NCBI GenBank assembly: GCA_030147645.1
Contig: JASBUY010000292.1
Span: 1-9,259 of the forward strand
Length of the DNA: 9,259 nucleotides
From: Aquabacter sp.
Lineage (GTDB): Bacteria > Pseudomonadota > Alphaproteobacteria > Rhizobiales > Xanthobacteraceae
Direction of reading: 5' to 3'
In this document: piece after piece, positions 1-6,000 of the stretch
How positions within the stretch are numbered: position 1 is the first letter of the stretch
How the letters are laid out: every line of letters starts with the position of its first letter
The notes under the pieces: model-generated
The model's database searches: none
What the model saw: the letters and a program-made list of their open reading frames with translations, nothing else
What the model was told of the DNA's origin: nothing
Program-made: the position numbers and the translations under genes

Positions 1-420
1 CTGCCGCTCTACCAGAGCCACGGCGTCGCCTCCAAGAGCTTCATCGACCTCGCCGGCCCGGCGGCCGACGGCGTGCGCCTGCCCGCGCCTGCCTTGCTGG
101 TGGTGGACAAGCTGCCCGCCGACGACAAGCAGAAGGCGGTCGGCACGGCCTATAAGGCGTCCTATGAAGCCGCCACCGGCCAGCCGGTTTCCACCTTCGG
201 CGGCTATGCCTTCGACGGCATCCAGCTTCTGGTGAAGGCGATCGAGACTTCCAAGTCCACCGATCCGCAGAAGATCCGCGACGCGCTTGAGAACACCAAG
301 GGCTATGTGGGCGTCACCGGCATCTACACCATGTCGGCCAAGGATCATCTGGGTCTCGGCACCGACTCCTTCCGCCTGCTCCTCATCAAGGGCGGCGACT
401 GGGTGATCGAAGGCAAATAG
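1..420 (+). CDS. Liv-type ABC transporter periplasmic substrate-binding protein, C-terminal part (partial)
   Basis: The reading frame is open from base 1 to the TAG at 418-420, so this is the last 139 residues of a longer protein whose start lies outside the window. Family members are about 370-400 residues, so roughly two thirds is missing. The visible part matches the second lobe of LivK/HAAT-type binding proteins (Peripla_BP_6): a segment reading YAFDGIQLLVKAIE, then a helix with PQKIRDALE, then GVTGIYTMSAKDHLGL and a closing strand ending GGDWVIEGK. It would capture the ligand in the periplasm and deliver it to the LivHMGF complex encoded downstream. The ligand cannot be read from this fragment. 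The family includes binders of branched-chain amino acids, amides, urea and aromatic acids. The position just before livH supports the family call. Confidence 0.88.
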   Translation: MPLYQSHGVASKSFIDLAGPAADGVRLPAPALLVVDKLPADDKQKAVGTAYKASYEAATGQPVSTFGGYAFDGIQLLVKAIETSKSTDPQKIRDALENTKGYVGVTGIYTMSAKDHLGLGTDSFRLLLIKGGDWVIEGK

Positions 421-434
421 GCCCCAGCGGGGCC
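420..434 (+). terminator. Short hairpin at the livK stop codon
   Basis: A 6-bp GC stem, GGCCCC-AGC-GGGGCC, begins on the last base of the livK stop codon and is followed by the weakly T-containing TCTTCC. It lacks a proper U-tract. It is therefore more likely an mRNA 3'-end stabiliser or partial attenuator than a full terminator. Binding-protein genes commonly carry such a hairpin so that their message outlasts that of the membrane components. This role is inferred from position. Confidence 0.4.
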
Positions 435-449
435 TCTTCCCGGCGTCTT

Positions 450-563
450 CCCCCTCCCCGGCCCTCCCCCGCACGCGGGAGAGGGAGTTGGGGCCGCGCG
501 GGGCAAGGCGGCCGGCGTAACCGAAAAGCCCTCTCCCGCGAGCGGGGGAGGGTTGGAGGGGGC
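450..563. repeat. Intergenic palindromic repeat pair between livK and livH
   Basis: Two 24-nt units, at 462-485 and 529-552, are reverse complements of each other with one mismatch at the centre. Each is itself a near-palindrome: a CCCTCCCCCGC-type arm faces a GCGGGAGAGGG-type arm. The similarity extends outward, since CCCCCTCC before the first unit mirrors GGAGGGGG after the second. This gives an inverted pair of about 35 bp around a core of about 43 bp. The shape and base content resemble the REP/RIME-like intergenic repeats that are abundant in Hyphomicrobiales genomes. No ORF with coding character spans it. A role in mRNA stability or partial termination is possible but not shown. Confidence 0.7.
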
Positions 564-647
564 GACACGAGCGGTGGCGCATTGCGGTCGCCGCGTCTCC
601 ATCGCACGCCCCTCGCCTCGTCCGTTCGCTTGACCCGACCATCCTGC

Positions 648-669
648 CCTTTCCCGCGCGCGGGAAAGG
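648..669. repeat. Perfect 22-nt palindrome upstream of livH
   Basis: The half-site CCTTTCCCGCG (648-658) is followed immediately by its exact reverse complement (659-669), with no spacer. The centre is GCG|CGC. It ends 34 bases before the livH start codon, in the leader of livHMGF. It could form an RNA hairpin or be a dimeric regulator site. Its core resembles the neighbouring repeat family, so it may be a degenerate copy of that repeat. Confidence 0.6.
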
Positions 670-703
670 CGACAACCTTTCCTCCTCAGGACCCGACACG
701 CAC

Positions 704-1576
704 ATGGCCGAGTTCCTGCAACTGGTGTTTTCGGGGCTGACGGTGGGCGCGGTCTATGCGCTCGTCGCCCTCGGCTTCACCCTCATCTACAACGCGTCTG
801 ACGTGATCAATTTCGCCCAGGGCGATTTCGTGATGATCGGCGGCATGGGAACGGTGTTCCTTGCCGCCGCCGGCATCGCCCTGCCGCTGGCGGCGCTCAT
901 CGCCATTGTCGGCGCCGTGATCGTCGGCCTGCTGCTGCACAAGCTCGCCATCGAGCCCGCGCGCGGCGCCTCGCCCGTCGCCCTCATCATGATCACCATC
1001 GGCGCCTCGATCTTCATCAAGGGCATCGCGCAACTGGTGTTCGACAAGCAGTTCCATTCCCTGCCCGCCTTCTCGGGCGACACCCCCATTGCGGTGGGCG
1101 GCGCCACCATCCTGCCCCAGAGCCTGTGGGTGATGGGGGTCGCGCTGGCGCTGTTCGTCGCGCTTTATCTGTTTCTGGAAAAGACTCTGCTGGGCAAGGC
1201 GCTGCTGGCCACGGCCGCCAATCGCCTCGCGGCGCGCCTCGTCGGCATCAATGTCACCATCATCCTCGCGCTCGCCTTTGGGGTCTCGGCCGCCATCGGC
1301 GCCATTGCCGGCGTGGTGGTCACCCCCATCACGCTGACGCGCTATGATGTCGGCACCCTGTTCGCGCTGAAGGGCTTTGCCGCCGCCATGGTGGGCGGTA
1401 TGGGCAATCCGCTCGGCGCCGTGGTCGGCGGCCTGCTCATCGGCCTGCTGGAAGCCTTTGGCGCCGGCTATATCTCCTCCACCTACAAGGATGCGGTGGC
1501 CTTCGTGGTCATCCTGCTGGTCCTTTTCTTCCTGCCGCGCGGCCTGTTCGGCGGGCGCTCGGTGGAGCGCGTGTGA
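704..1576 (+). CDS. livH: Branched-chain amino acid-type ABC transporter permease LivH
   Basis: This 290-residue integral inner-membrane protein is one of the two permeases of the Liv importer. It starts with ATG and has a weak AGGA (688-691) upstream. The N-terminus carries the family hallmark: SGLTVGAVYALVALGFTLIY followed by a segment reading VINFAQGDFVMIGG (roughly residues 10-48). Several strongly hydrophobic segments follow. The cytoplasmic loop around residues 162-185 (GKALLATAANRLAARLVGIN) matches the family's EAA-like coupling loop, which contacts the ATPases LivG and LivF. A glycine-rich segment near the C-terminus (MVGGMGNPLGAVVGGLLIG) is also typical. The length is normal. The stop codon overlaps the livM start, so the two are translated together. 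Substrate specificity is not visible. Confidence 0.93.
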   Translation: MAEFLQLVFSGLTVGAVYALVALGFTLIYNASDVINFAQGDFVMIGGMGTVFLAAAGIALPLAALIAIVGAVIVGLLLHKLAIEPARGASPVALIMITIGASIFIKGIAQLVFDKQFHSLPAFSGDTPIAVGGATILPQSLWVMGVALALFVALYLFLEKTLLGKALLATAANRLAARLVGINVTIILALAFGVSAAIGAIAGVVVTPITLTRYDVGTLFALKGFAAAMVGGMGNPLGAVVGGLLIGLLEAFGAGYISSTYKDAVAFVVILLVLFFLPRGLFGGRSVERV

Positions 1577-2523
1577 TGGCCGGAAAGCTCCTGTCCTCGC
1601 GCCTCGCGACCCTGGTGCTGCTGGCCGCGATCATCGCCGTCGTGCCGCTGCTCGCGCCGTCCGCCTTCTATTTGCGCGTGGCGGCGGTGGTCTGGGTGTT
1701 TGCGCTGGCCGCGCTCGGCCTCACCATTCTGATGGGTTATGCGGGGCAGGTGAGCCTCGGCCATGCGGGTTTTCTCGGCATCGGCGGCTATGCGGTAGCC
1801 ATCGGCCCGGCTCAGTTCGGCCTGCATCCCGCGCTCTGCCTCGTCATCGGCGCAGCGCTGGCGGGCCTGCTCGCTTATCTGGTGGGCCGGCCCATCCTGA
1901 AGCTGAAGGGCTATTATCTCGCCATCGCCACGCTCGGCTTCGGCGTCATCCTGGCCCTGATCTTCCACAGCGAGAGCCAGTGGACCGGCGGGCCGGACGG
2001 CATGCAGGTGGCGCGCGTCACGCTGTTCGGCTGGCGCCTGTCAGGTGCCGTCAATTGGTATTGGGTCACGGGCGGCGCGCTGATGATCGGTGCCTGGATC
2101 GCGCTCAATATCGGCGCGAGCCCCACCGGGCGGGCGCTCAAAGCACTGCATGACAGCGAAGTGGCCGCGGCCGGCTCCGGCATCGATGTCAGCGCGAAGA
2201 AGCTTGCCGCCTTCGTCATCGGCGCGGTCTATGCGGCGGTGGCGGGCGGGCTGCTCGCCGCCATGAACGGCCTCATCACCCCGGACGCGGCCGGCTTCAT
2301 GCACTCCATCGAGCTGGTGGCCATGGTGATTATCGGCGGGCTCGGCTCGGTGTTCGGGGCCGTGGTGGGCGCGGCCTTCCTGGTGGTGCTGCCCCAGGCC
2401 CTCACCTTCATGCACGATTACGAACAGGCGGTGCTGGGCTTCCTCATCATGGCCTTCATGATCTTCCTGCCGGCGGGCATCGTCCCGACCTTGCGCAAAT
2501 GGCTTCTGGAGCGCCTGTCATGA
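1576..2523 (+). CDS. livM: Branched-chain amino acid-type ABC transporter permease LivM
   Basis: This is the second permease of the Liv importer, 315 residues from the ATG at 1576. That start overlaps the livH stop by one base (TGATG). A GTG one codon earlier (1573) is an alternative start. The first 50 residues form hydrophobic helices. The diagnostic motif GYAGQVSLGHAGFLGIGGYA sits at residues 54-73. A coupling loop around residues 184-205 (GRALKALHDSEVAAAGSGID) matches the LivM pattern. It is followed by the segments AAFVIGAVYAAVAGGLLA and ELVAMVIIGGLGSVFGAVVG, also family-typical. It pairs with LivH to form the transmembrane channel. The end overlaps the livG start by four bases (ATGA). 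Confidence 0.93.
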   Translation: MAGKLLSSRLATLVLLAAIIAVVPLLAPSAFYLRVAAVVWVFALAALGLTILMGYAGQVSLGHAGFLGIGGYAVAIGPAQFGLHPALCLVIGAALAGLLAYLVGRPILKLKGYYLAIATLGFGVILALIFHSESQWTGGPDGMQVARVTLFGWRLSGAVNWYWVTGGALMIGAWIALNIGASPTGRALKALHDSEVAAAGSGIDVSAKKLAAFVIGAVYAAVAGGLLAAMNGLITPDAAGFMHSIELVAMVIIGGLGSVFGAVVGAAFLVVLPQALTFMHDYEQAVLGFLIMAFMIFLPAGIVPTLRKWLLERLS

Positions 2524-3308
2524 GCCTCCTTCGCGTCGAGGGCCTCGGCATCTCCTTCGGCGGCCTCGTGGCCGTGGACAATGTGGGCTTTTCGGTGGAA
2601 GCCGGGCAGGTCTTTTCCATCATCGGCCCCAACGGGGCGGGAAAGACCACCCTCTTCAACCTCGTGACCGGCATCTACAAGCCGCTGCGCGGCCGCGTCA
2701 CCATGGGCGGCGACGATGTGACGGGGCTCGCGCCCCATCTGCTCGCCAAGCGCGGCATGTCGCGCACCTTCCAGAATCTCCAGATCTTCTTCCGCATGAC
2801 CGCGCTGGAGAATGTGATGGTGGGCCGGCACATGGCCGAGCGTTCCTCGCTCCTCTCCGACCTGCTGGGCCTGCCCGCCGCCGACCGCCAGACCCGCGCC
2901 ACCCGGGAGGCGGCCATGGGGCTCTTGGAGCGGGTGGGTCTGTCCGATGTGGCGAACGCCACCGCCGGGGCCCTCTCCTATGGCGTGCTGAAGCGGCTGG
3001 AGATCGCCCGCGCGCTCGCCGCCAGCCCCAAGGTCCTGCTGCTGGACGAGCCGGCCGCCGGCTGCAACGCGGTGGAGACCGAGGCCATCGACCACCTGAT
3101 CGGCGAGATCGCCAAGAGCGGCGTCGCCGTGGTGCTGATCGAGCACGACATGAAGCTGGTGATGAAGATTTCCGACCGGGTCCTGGTGCTCGCCCAGGGG
3201 CGGCATCTCGCCGAAGGCCCGCCGCGCGAGGTTCGCGACAATCCGGCGGTGATCGCGGCCTATCTCGGCGATCACGGAACGCGGGAGGCGGATCGTGCTC
3301 ACGGTTGA
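2520..3308 (+). CDS. livG: Branched-chain amino acid-type ABC transporter ATP-binding protein LivG
   Basis: This is a 262-residue cytoplasmic ATPase. I chose the ATG at 2520 because it forms an ATGA overlap with the livM stop and puts the ABC domain at the N-terminus; an ATG at 2499 would add seven residues. Walker A is GPNGAGKTT (36-44). The signature is LSYGVLKRLEIARAL (152-166), the Walker B aspartate and catalytic glutamate are D176 and E177 in LLLDEPAAGCN, and the switch histidine is H209 in IEHD. LSYG instead of LSGG and DEPAAG are LivG-subfamily traits. The VLK after LSYG, where E. coli-type LivG has QQ, is a subfamily variant. The long insert between the Q-loop and the signature is also typical of LivG. 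With LivF it powers uptake. Confidence 0.94.
   Translation: MSLLRVEGLGISFGGLVAVDNVGFSVEAGQVFSIIGPNGAGKTTLFNLVTGIYKPLRGRVTMGGDDVTGLAPHLLAKRGMSRTFQNLQIFFRMTALENVMVGRHMAERSSLLSDLLGLPAADRQTRATREAAMGLLERVGLSDVANATAGALSYGVLKRLEIARALAASPKVLLLDEPAAGCNAVETEAIDHLIGEIAKSGVAVVLIEHDMKLVMKISDRVLVLAQGRHLAEGPPREVRDNPAVIAAYLGDHGTREADRAHG
3283..3288 (+). promoter_or_regulatory. Strong Shine-Dalgarno for the GTG start of livF
   Basis: GGGAGG lies inside the end of livG, six bases before the GTG at 3295. It supports that non-ATG start, which overlaps livG by 14 bases. It also suggests that livF can be initiated independently rather than only by coupling. Confidence 0.65.
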
Positions 3309-3993
3309 GTGCTTAAGCTCGGCCTATGGCCGCATCTCGGTTCTCCATGAGGTGAGCCTGGAGGTGAAGACCGGCGAGATCGTCGCCTTGGTGGGGTCCA
3401 ACGGTGCGGGCAAGACCACGCTGCTGCGCACCCTCTCCGGCGTCCAGCCGGTGAGCGGCGGCCGAATCCTGTTCGAGGGTCGTCCCGTGGAGAGGCTTGA
3501 GCCGCACGCCCGCGTGGCGCTCGGCATCTCCCAGTCGCCGGAAGGCCGGCAGGTATTCGGCCCGCTCTCCGTGGAGGACAATCTGCGCCTCGGCGCCTTC
3601 CGCCGCCGCGCGGCGGACAAGGACACCCTCGCCCAGATCTACGACATGTTCCCCGTGCTCGCGGAAAAGCGGCGCATCTCGGCCATGAGCCTGTCCGGCG
3701 GCCAGCAGCAAATGCTGGCCATCGGCCGGGCGCTCATGGCGGCGCCGAAGCTGCTGTTGCTGGACGAGCCCTCGCTCGGCCTCGCGCCGCTGCTCATCGA
3801 TCAGATCCTCGGCGCGGTGGTGAAGCTGAAAGCCGAGGGCATTACCGTCCTCCTGGTCGAGCAGAACGCCTCCGCCGCGCTCGCCATTGCCGACCGGGGC
3901 TATGTGCTGGAAACCGGGCATATCGTGCTCGAAGGACGCGGGCAGGCTCTGTTGGACGACCCGAAAGTGCGCGCCGCCTATCTCGGCATGTGA
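3295..3993 (+). CDS. livF: Branched-chain amino acid-type ABC transporter ATP-binding protein LivF
   Basis: This is the 232-residue second ATPase of the Liv importer. Walker A is GSNGAGKTT (34-42). The Q-loop region contains SQSPEGRQVF (79-88), close to the LivF PEGR-x-VF hallmark. The signature is LSGGQQQMLAIGRAL (133-147) and Walker B is LLLLDEPSLGLAP (153-165). The switch position reads LLVEQN, with Q190 replacing the usual histidine, which is normal for LivF. The length is typical. The GTG start follows a good Shine-Dalgarno at 3283-3288. This is the last gene of the liv operon; only 108 bp separate it from the next transport gene and no strong terminator is visible between them. Confidence 0.94.
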   Translation: MLTVECLSSAYGRISVLHEVSLEVKTGEIVALVGSNGAGKTTLLRTLSGVQPVSGGRILFEGRPVERLEPHARVALGISQSPEGRQVFGPLSVEDNLRLGAFRRRAADKDTLAQIYDMFPVLAEKRRISAMSLSGGQQQMLAIGRALMAAPKLLLLDEPSLGLAPLLIDQILGAVVKLKAEGITVLLVEQNASAALAIADRGYVLETGHIVLEGRGQALLDDPKVRAAYLGM

Positions 3994-4055
3994 CGGTTTG
4001 CCTATTTTATGGGCGGACCATTCCGGAAGGAGACCGGCCGACAAGGACGGTCGCA

Positions 4056-4071
4056 TGGCATATGGCTTGCT
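4056..4071 (+). promoter_or_regulatory. Sigma-54 (RpoN) -24/-12 promoter upstream of the NMT1-type transporter
   Basis: The sequence TGGCAT-N5-TTGCT matches the sigma-54 consensus TGGCAC-N5-TTGC(A/T) at all but one of the conserved positions. It has the required spacing between the -24 GG (4057-4058) and the -12 GC (4069-4070). The predicted transcription start is near 4082, giving a leader of about 20 nt before the ATG at 4102, with a good ribosome binding site inside it. The strand and position fit the downstream gene. Sigma-54 promoters need an enhancer-binding ATPase such as NtrC; no convincing site for one was found upstream. Element and spacing are seen directly; activity is inferred. 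Confidence 0.65.
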
Positions 4072-4074
4072 TGA

Positions 4075-4093
4075 CCCTGGGGTAAACCCCGGG
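4075..4093 (+). promoter_or_regulatory. Hairpin overlapping the predicted transcription start and ribosome binding site
   Basis: GGGG (4079-4082) and CCCC (4087-4090) surround a TAAA loop. Beyond one mismatch position on the left arm, CCC (4075-4077) pairs with GGG (4091-4093). The right arm includes the first bases of the Shine-Dalgarno for the next gene. In RNA coming through from livF the stem could mask that site. RNA started at about 4082 would lack most of the left arm. Confidence 0.45.
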
Positions 4094-4096
4094 AGA
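4091..4096 (+). promoter_or_regulatory. Shine-Dalgarno of the NMT1-type binding-protein gene
   Basis: GGGAGA ends five bases before the ATG at 4102. It supports this start, which also gives a clean signal peptide. Its first three bases can pair in the hairpin at 4075-4093. Confidence 0.6.
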
Positions 4097-4101
4097 CCTG
4101 C

Positions 4102-5118
4102 ATGCGCCCCCTCCTCTCCACGCTCGCCCTCGCCGCCACCCTGTTCGGCGCCACCCTGCCCGGGCGGGCCGATACCGACATCAAGTTCGCGCTGGACTGG
4201 AAGTTCGAAGGCCCCTCCGCGCCCTACTTCGTCGCCATCGACAAGGGCTTCTACAAGGCCGAGGGTCTGAACGTGACCATCGACACCGGACCCGGCTCCG
4301 TGGCCGGGATCGCGCGCGTCGCGGCGGGGACCTATCCGCTCGGATTCTTCGACATCAACTCGCTGGTAAAATTCCGGGATCAGAACCCGGAAAAAGGCGT
4401 CAAAGCCGTACTCATGGTCTATGATACCCCGCCTTTTTCCATTGTTACCCTGACCAAGACGGGCATTTCCAAGCCCAAGGATCTGGAGGGCAAGGTGCTC
4501 GGCGCCCCTGCCCCGGACGGCGCCTTCGCCCAATGGAAGGCCTTCGTGAAAGAAAACGGCATCGATGCCGACAAGGTTAAAGTCGAGAATGTCGGCTTTC
4601 CGGTGCGTGAGCCCATGCTCGCGGATGGCAAAGTGGACGCCATCACGGGATTTTCTTTTTCCTCTTATTTCAATCTGCTTCAGAGAGGCATCAAGCCGGA
4701 TGACATCAAGGTGATGCTCATGGCCGATTACGGCCTACTCCTGTATGGCAACGCGGTCATCGTGAACGAGGACTTCGCCAAGGCCAACCCCAAGGCCGTG
4801 GCCGGTTTCGTGCGGGCGACCATCAAGGGCATCCAATATACCGTCGCCAACCCCGAGGATGCCATCAAGTCCGTCATGAAGCGGAACGAGACCGGCGATG
4901 AAAAGATTGAGCTGGCCCGGCTTAAAATGGCGATCAAGGACAATATCGCGACCGAATGGGTGAGCAAGAATGCCATTGGCGGCATCGATCGTGACCGCAT
5001 GACCAAGGCAATTGATCAAATCGCCATCACCTATGACTTCAAGAACAAGCTTCCGGTTACCACCGATATCTTCATCGATGAGTATCTTCCGCCGGCGGAT
5101 GAGCGGAAGCTGAAATAA
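4102..5118 (+). CDS. NMT1/THI5-like ABC transporter periplasmic substrate-binding protein
   Basis: This is a 338-residue exported binding protein of the taurine/nitrate/sulfonate/pyrimidine-precursor group. Residues 1-23 form a Sec signal peptide: a basic start, hydrophobic LLSTLALAATLFGATL, and a likely cut after GRA23. The mature N-terminus, IKFALDWKFEGPSAPYFVAI at residues 27-46 followed by DKGFYKAEGL, is the NMT1/THI5 pattern of a strand ending DW followed by a helix and G-[FY]-Y-x-x-x-G-L. It would capture the ligand for the ATPase and permease encoded next. The DW start recalls hydroxymethylpyrimidine binders such as ThiY, but that is not enough to assign a ligand. From about 4360 to the end the G+C drops to near 50% with many AAA, TTT and ATT codons, unlike the neighbouring genes. 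A sigma-54 promoter precedes it. Confidence 0.88.
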   Translation: MRPLLSTLALAATLFGATLPGRADTDIKFALDWKFEGPSAPYFVAIDKGFYKAEGLNVTIDTGPGSVAGIARVAAGTYPLGFFDINSLVKFRDQNPEKGVKAVLMVYDTPPFSIVTLTKTGISKPKDLEGKVLGAPAPDGAFAQWKAFVKENGIDADKVKVENVGFPVREPMLADGKVDAITGFSFSSYFNLLQRGIKPDDIKVMLMADYGLLLYGNAVIVNEDFAKANPKAVAGFVRATIKGIQYTVANPEDAIKSVMKRNETGDEKIELARLKMAIKDNIATEWVSKNAIGGIDRDRMTKAIDQIAITYDFKNKLPVTTDIFIDEYLPPADERKLK

Positions 5119-5128
5119 TCCACAGGCC

Positions 5129-5160
5129 GGCGCGGGGGACAGCGCCTCTTCTTTCTCTTT
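5129..5160 (+). terminator. Possible attenuator between the binding-protein and ATPase genes
   Basis: GGCGC (5129-5133) and GCGCC (5142-5146) form a 5-bp stem with an 8-base loop. It is followed directly by a pyrimidine run containing nine T in 14 bases (5147-5160). The stem is short and the T-run is interrupted by C, so only partial termination is expected. Such a site would give more binding protein than ATPase and permease, the usual ratio in binding-protein importers. Confidence 0.4.
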
Positions 5161-5184
5161 CGCCGCCTCTACCTTCTTTCCTCC

Positions 5185-5198
5185 TGGCGCCGGCGCCA
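5185..5198. repeat. Perfect 14-nt palindrome upstream of the ATPase gene
   Basis: TGGCGCCGGCGCCA is exactly self-complementary and lies 22 bases before the GTG start at 5221, after a pyrimidine-rich stretch (5143-5184). It could be a second small hairpin (5-bp stem, CCGG loop) or a protein site. High G+C makes such palindromes easy to get by chance. Confidence 0.35.
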
Positions 5199-5220
5199 CA
5201 CTTCCTACGAGGCCTCGCCC

Positions 5221-6000
5221 GTGATCCGCCTGCTGGACGTCACCCTCTCCTATCCCGGCCGCAGCGGCCCCGTGACCGCCCTCTCCCACACCTCACTGAC
5301 GGTAGAAAAAGGCGAATTCGCCGCCGTCGTCGGCCCTTCCGGCTGCGGAAAGTCCACCTTGATGAAGCTGGTGACGGGCCTCATTCGTCCCACCAAGGGA
5401 AAGGTGGAGGTAGAGGGCCAAGACGTTGAAGGGCCAGTGAAAATCGCCGGCATGGCGTTCCAGGCCGCGAACCTTCTGCCCTGGCGCAGCGTGCTCGACA
5501 ACGTCATACTGCCGCTGGAAATCGTCTCCCCCCACCGCGCCCGCCTACGCCGCGACAAGGCCGCCTACCGCGACCGCGCCATGGACCTGCTGGGCGTCGT
5601 CGGCCTGAAGGACTTCGCCGACCGGTACCCTTGGGAAATGTCCGGCGGCATGCAGCAGCGCGCCTCGCTCTGCCGCGCGCTGATCCATGAGCCGGCCTTA
5701 CTGATGCTCGACGAACCCTTCGCCGCGCTTGATGCCTTCACCCGCGAGGAATTGTTGGTGGTGCTGCGCGACCTCTGGCAACGCCTTGGTTTTACGGTGA
5801 TTCTCGTCACCCACGATCTGCGCGAAGCCGGCTTTCTGGCGGACACGATCCATGTGATGAGCGCCCGCCCCGGACGCATCGTGGAGACGCGCACGGTGGA
5901 CTTTCCCCGCCCGCGCCCGCTGGACGTCCTCTATGCCCCCGCCTTCACCGACCTCGTCCATTCCCTGCGCAACAAGATTGCCGAAGTGAGGCAGGCATGA
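5221..6000 (+). CDS. ABC transporter ATP-binding protein, TauB/SsuB/NrtD-like
   Basis: This is the 259-residue ATPase of the second importer. It starts at GTG, with GAGG (5209-5212) eight bases upstream, and the ABC domain begins at once (IRLLDVTLSYPG). Walker A is GPSGCGKST (38-46). The Q-loop segment AFQAANLLPWRSVLDNV contains the LLPW motif typical of the nitrate/sulfonate/taurine group. The signature is MSGGMQQRASLCRAL (140-154), Walker B is LLMLDEPFAALD (160-171), and the switch histidine is H198 in VTHD. All residues needed for ATP hydrolysis are present. The RPGRI segment after the H-loop is also subfamily-typical. It overlaps the permease gene by four bases (ATGA) and is translated with it. 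Confidence 0.92.
   Translation: MIRLLDVTLSYPGRSGPVTALSHTSLTVEKGEFAAVVGPSGCGKSTLMKLVTGLIRPTKGKVEVEGQDVEGPVKIAGMAFQAANLLPWRSVLDNVILPLEIVSPHRARLRRDKAAYRDRAMDLLGVVGLKDFADRYPWEMSGGMQQRASLCRALIHEPALLMLDEPFAALDAFTREELLVVLRDLWQRLGFTVILVTHDLREAGFLADTIHVMSARPGRIVETRTVDFPRPRPLDVLYAPAFTDLVHSLRNKIAEVRQA

Noticed and set aside
630..635. TTGACC upstream of livH as a -35 element
   Set aside because: The region 16-18 bases downstream is the GC palindrome, with no -10-like sequence. A promoter there cannot be supported.
1377..2153. Alternative plus-strand frame of 258 codons spanning the livH/livM junction
   Set aside because: It is out of frame with both permeases and yields an A/R/P/W-rich product without membrane helices or motifs.
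2418..3302. Minus-strand open frame of 294 codons opposite livG
   Set aside because: It is the complement of a gene with complete Walker A, signature and Walker B motifs. It has no ribosome site or domain of its own.
4032..4052. Dyad GACCG-N11-CGGTC as an enhancer site for the sigma-54 promoter
   Set aside because: It is centred only about 40 bases before the predicted start, closer than usual for enhancer-binding activators. The arms are just five bases, and it does not match the NtrC (TGCACC-type) or NifA (TGT-N10-ACA) pattern.
4071..4076. TTGACC as a sigma-70 -35 element upstream of the binding-protein gene
   Set aside because: No acceptable -10 hexamer lies 16-18 bases downstream; that position falls in AGACCTGC next to the start codon. 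The overlapping sigma-54 site is a much better match.
3313..4533. Minus-strand open frame of 406 codons across livF and the next gene
   Set aside because: It lies antisense to two well-supported ABC-transporter genes. Its translation is low-complexity, rich in G, R, H, E and A, as expected from the complement of GC-biased codons, with no recognisable domain.
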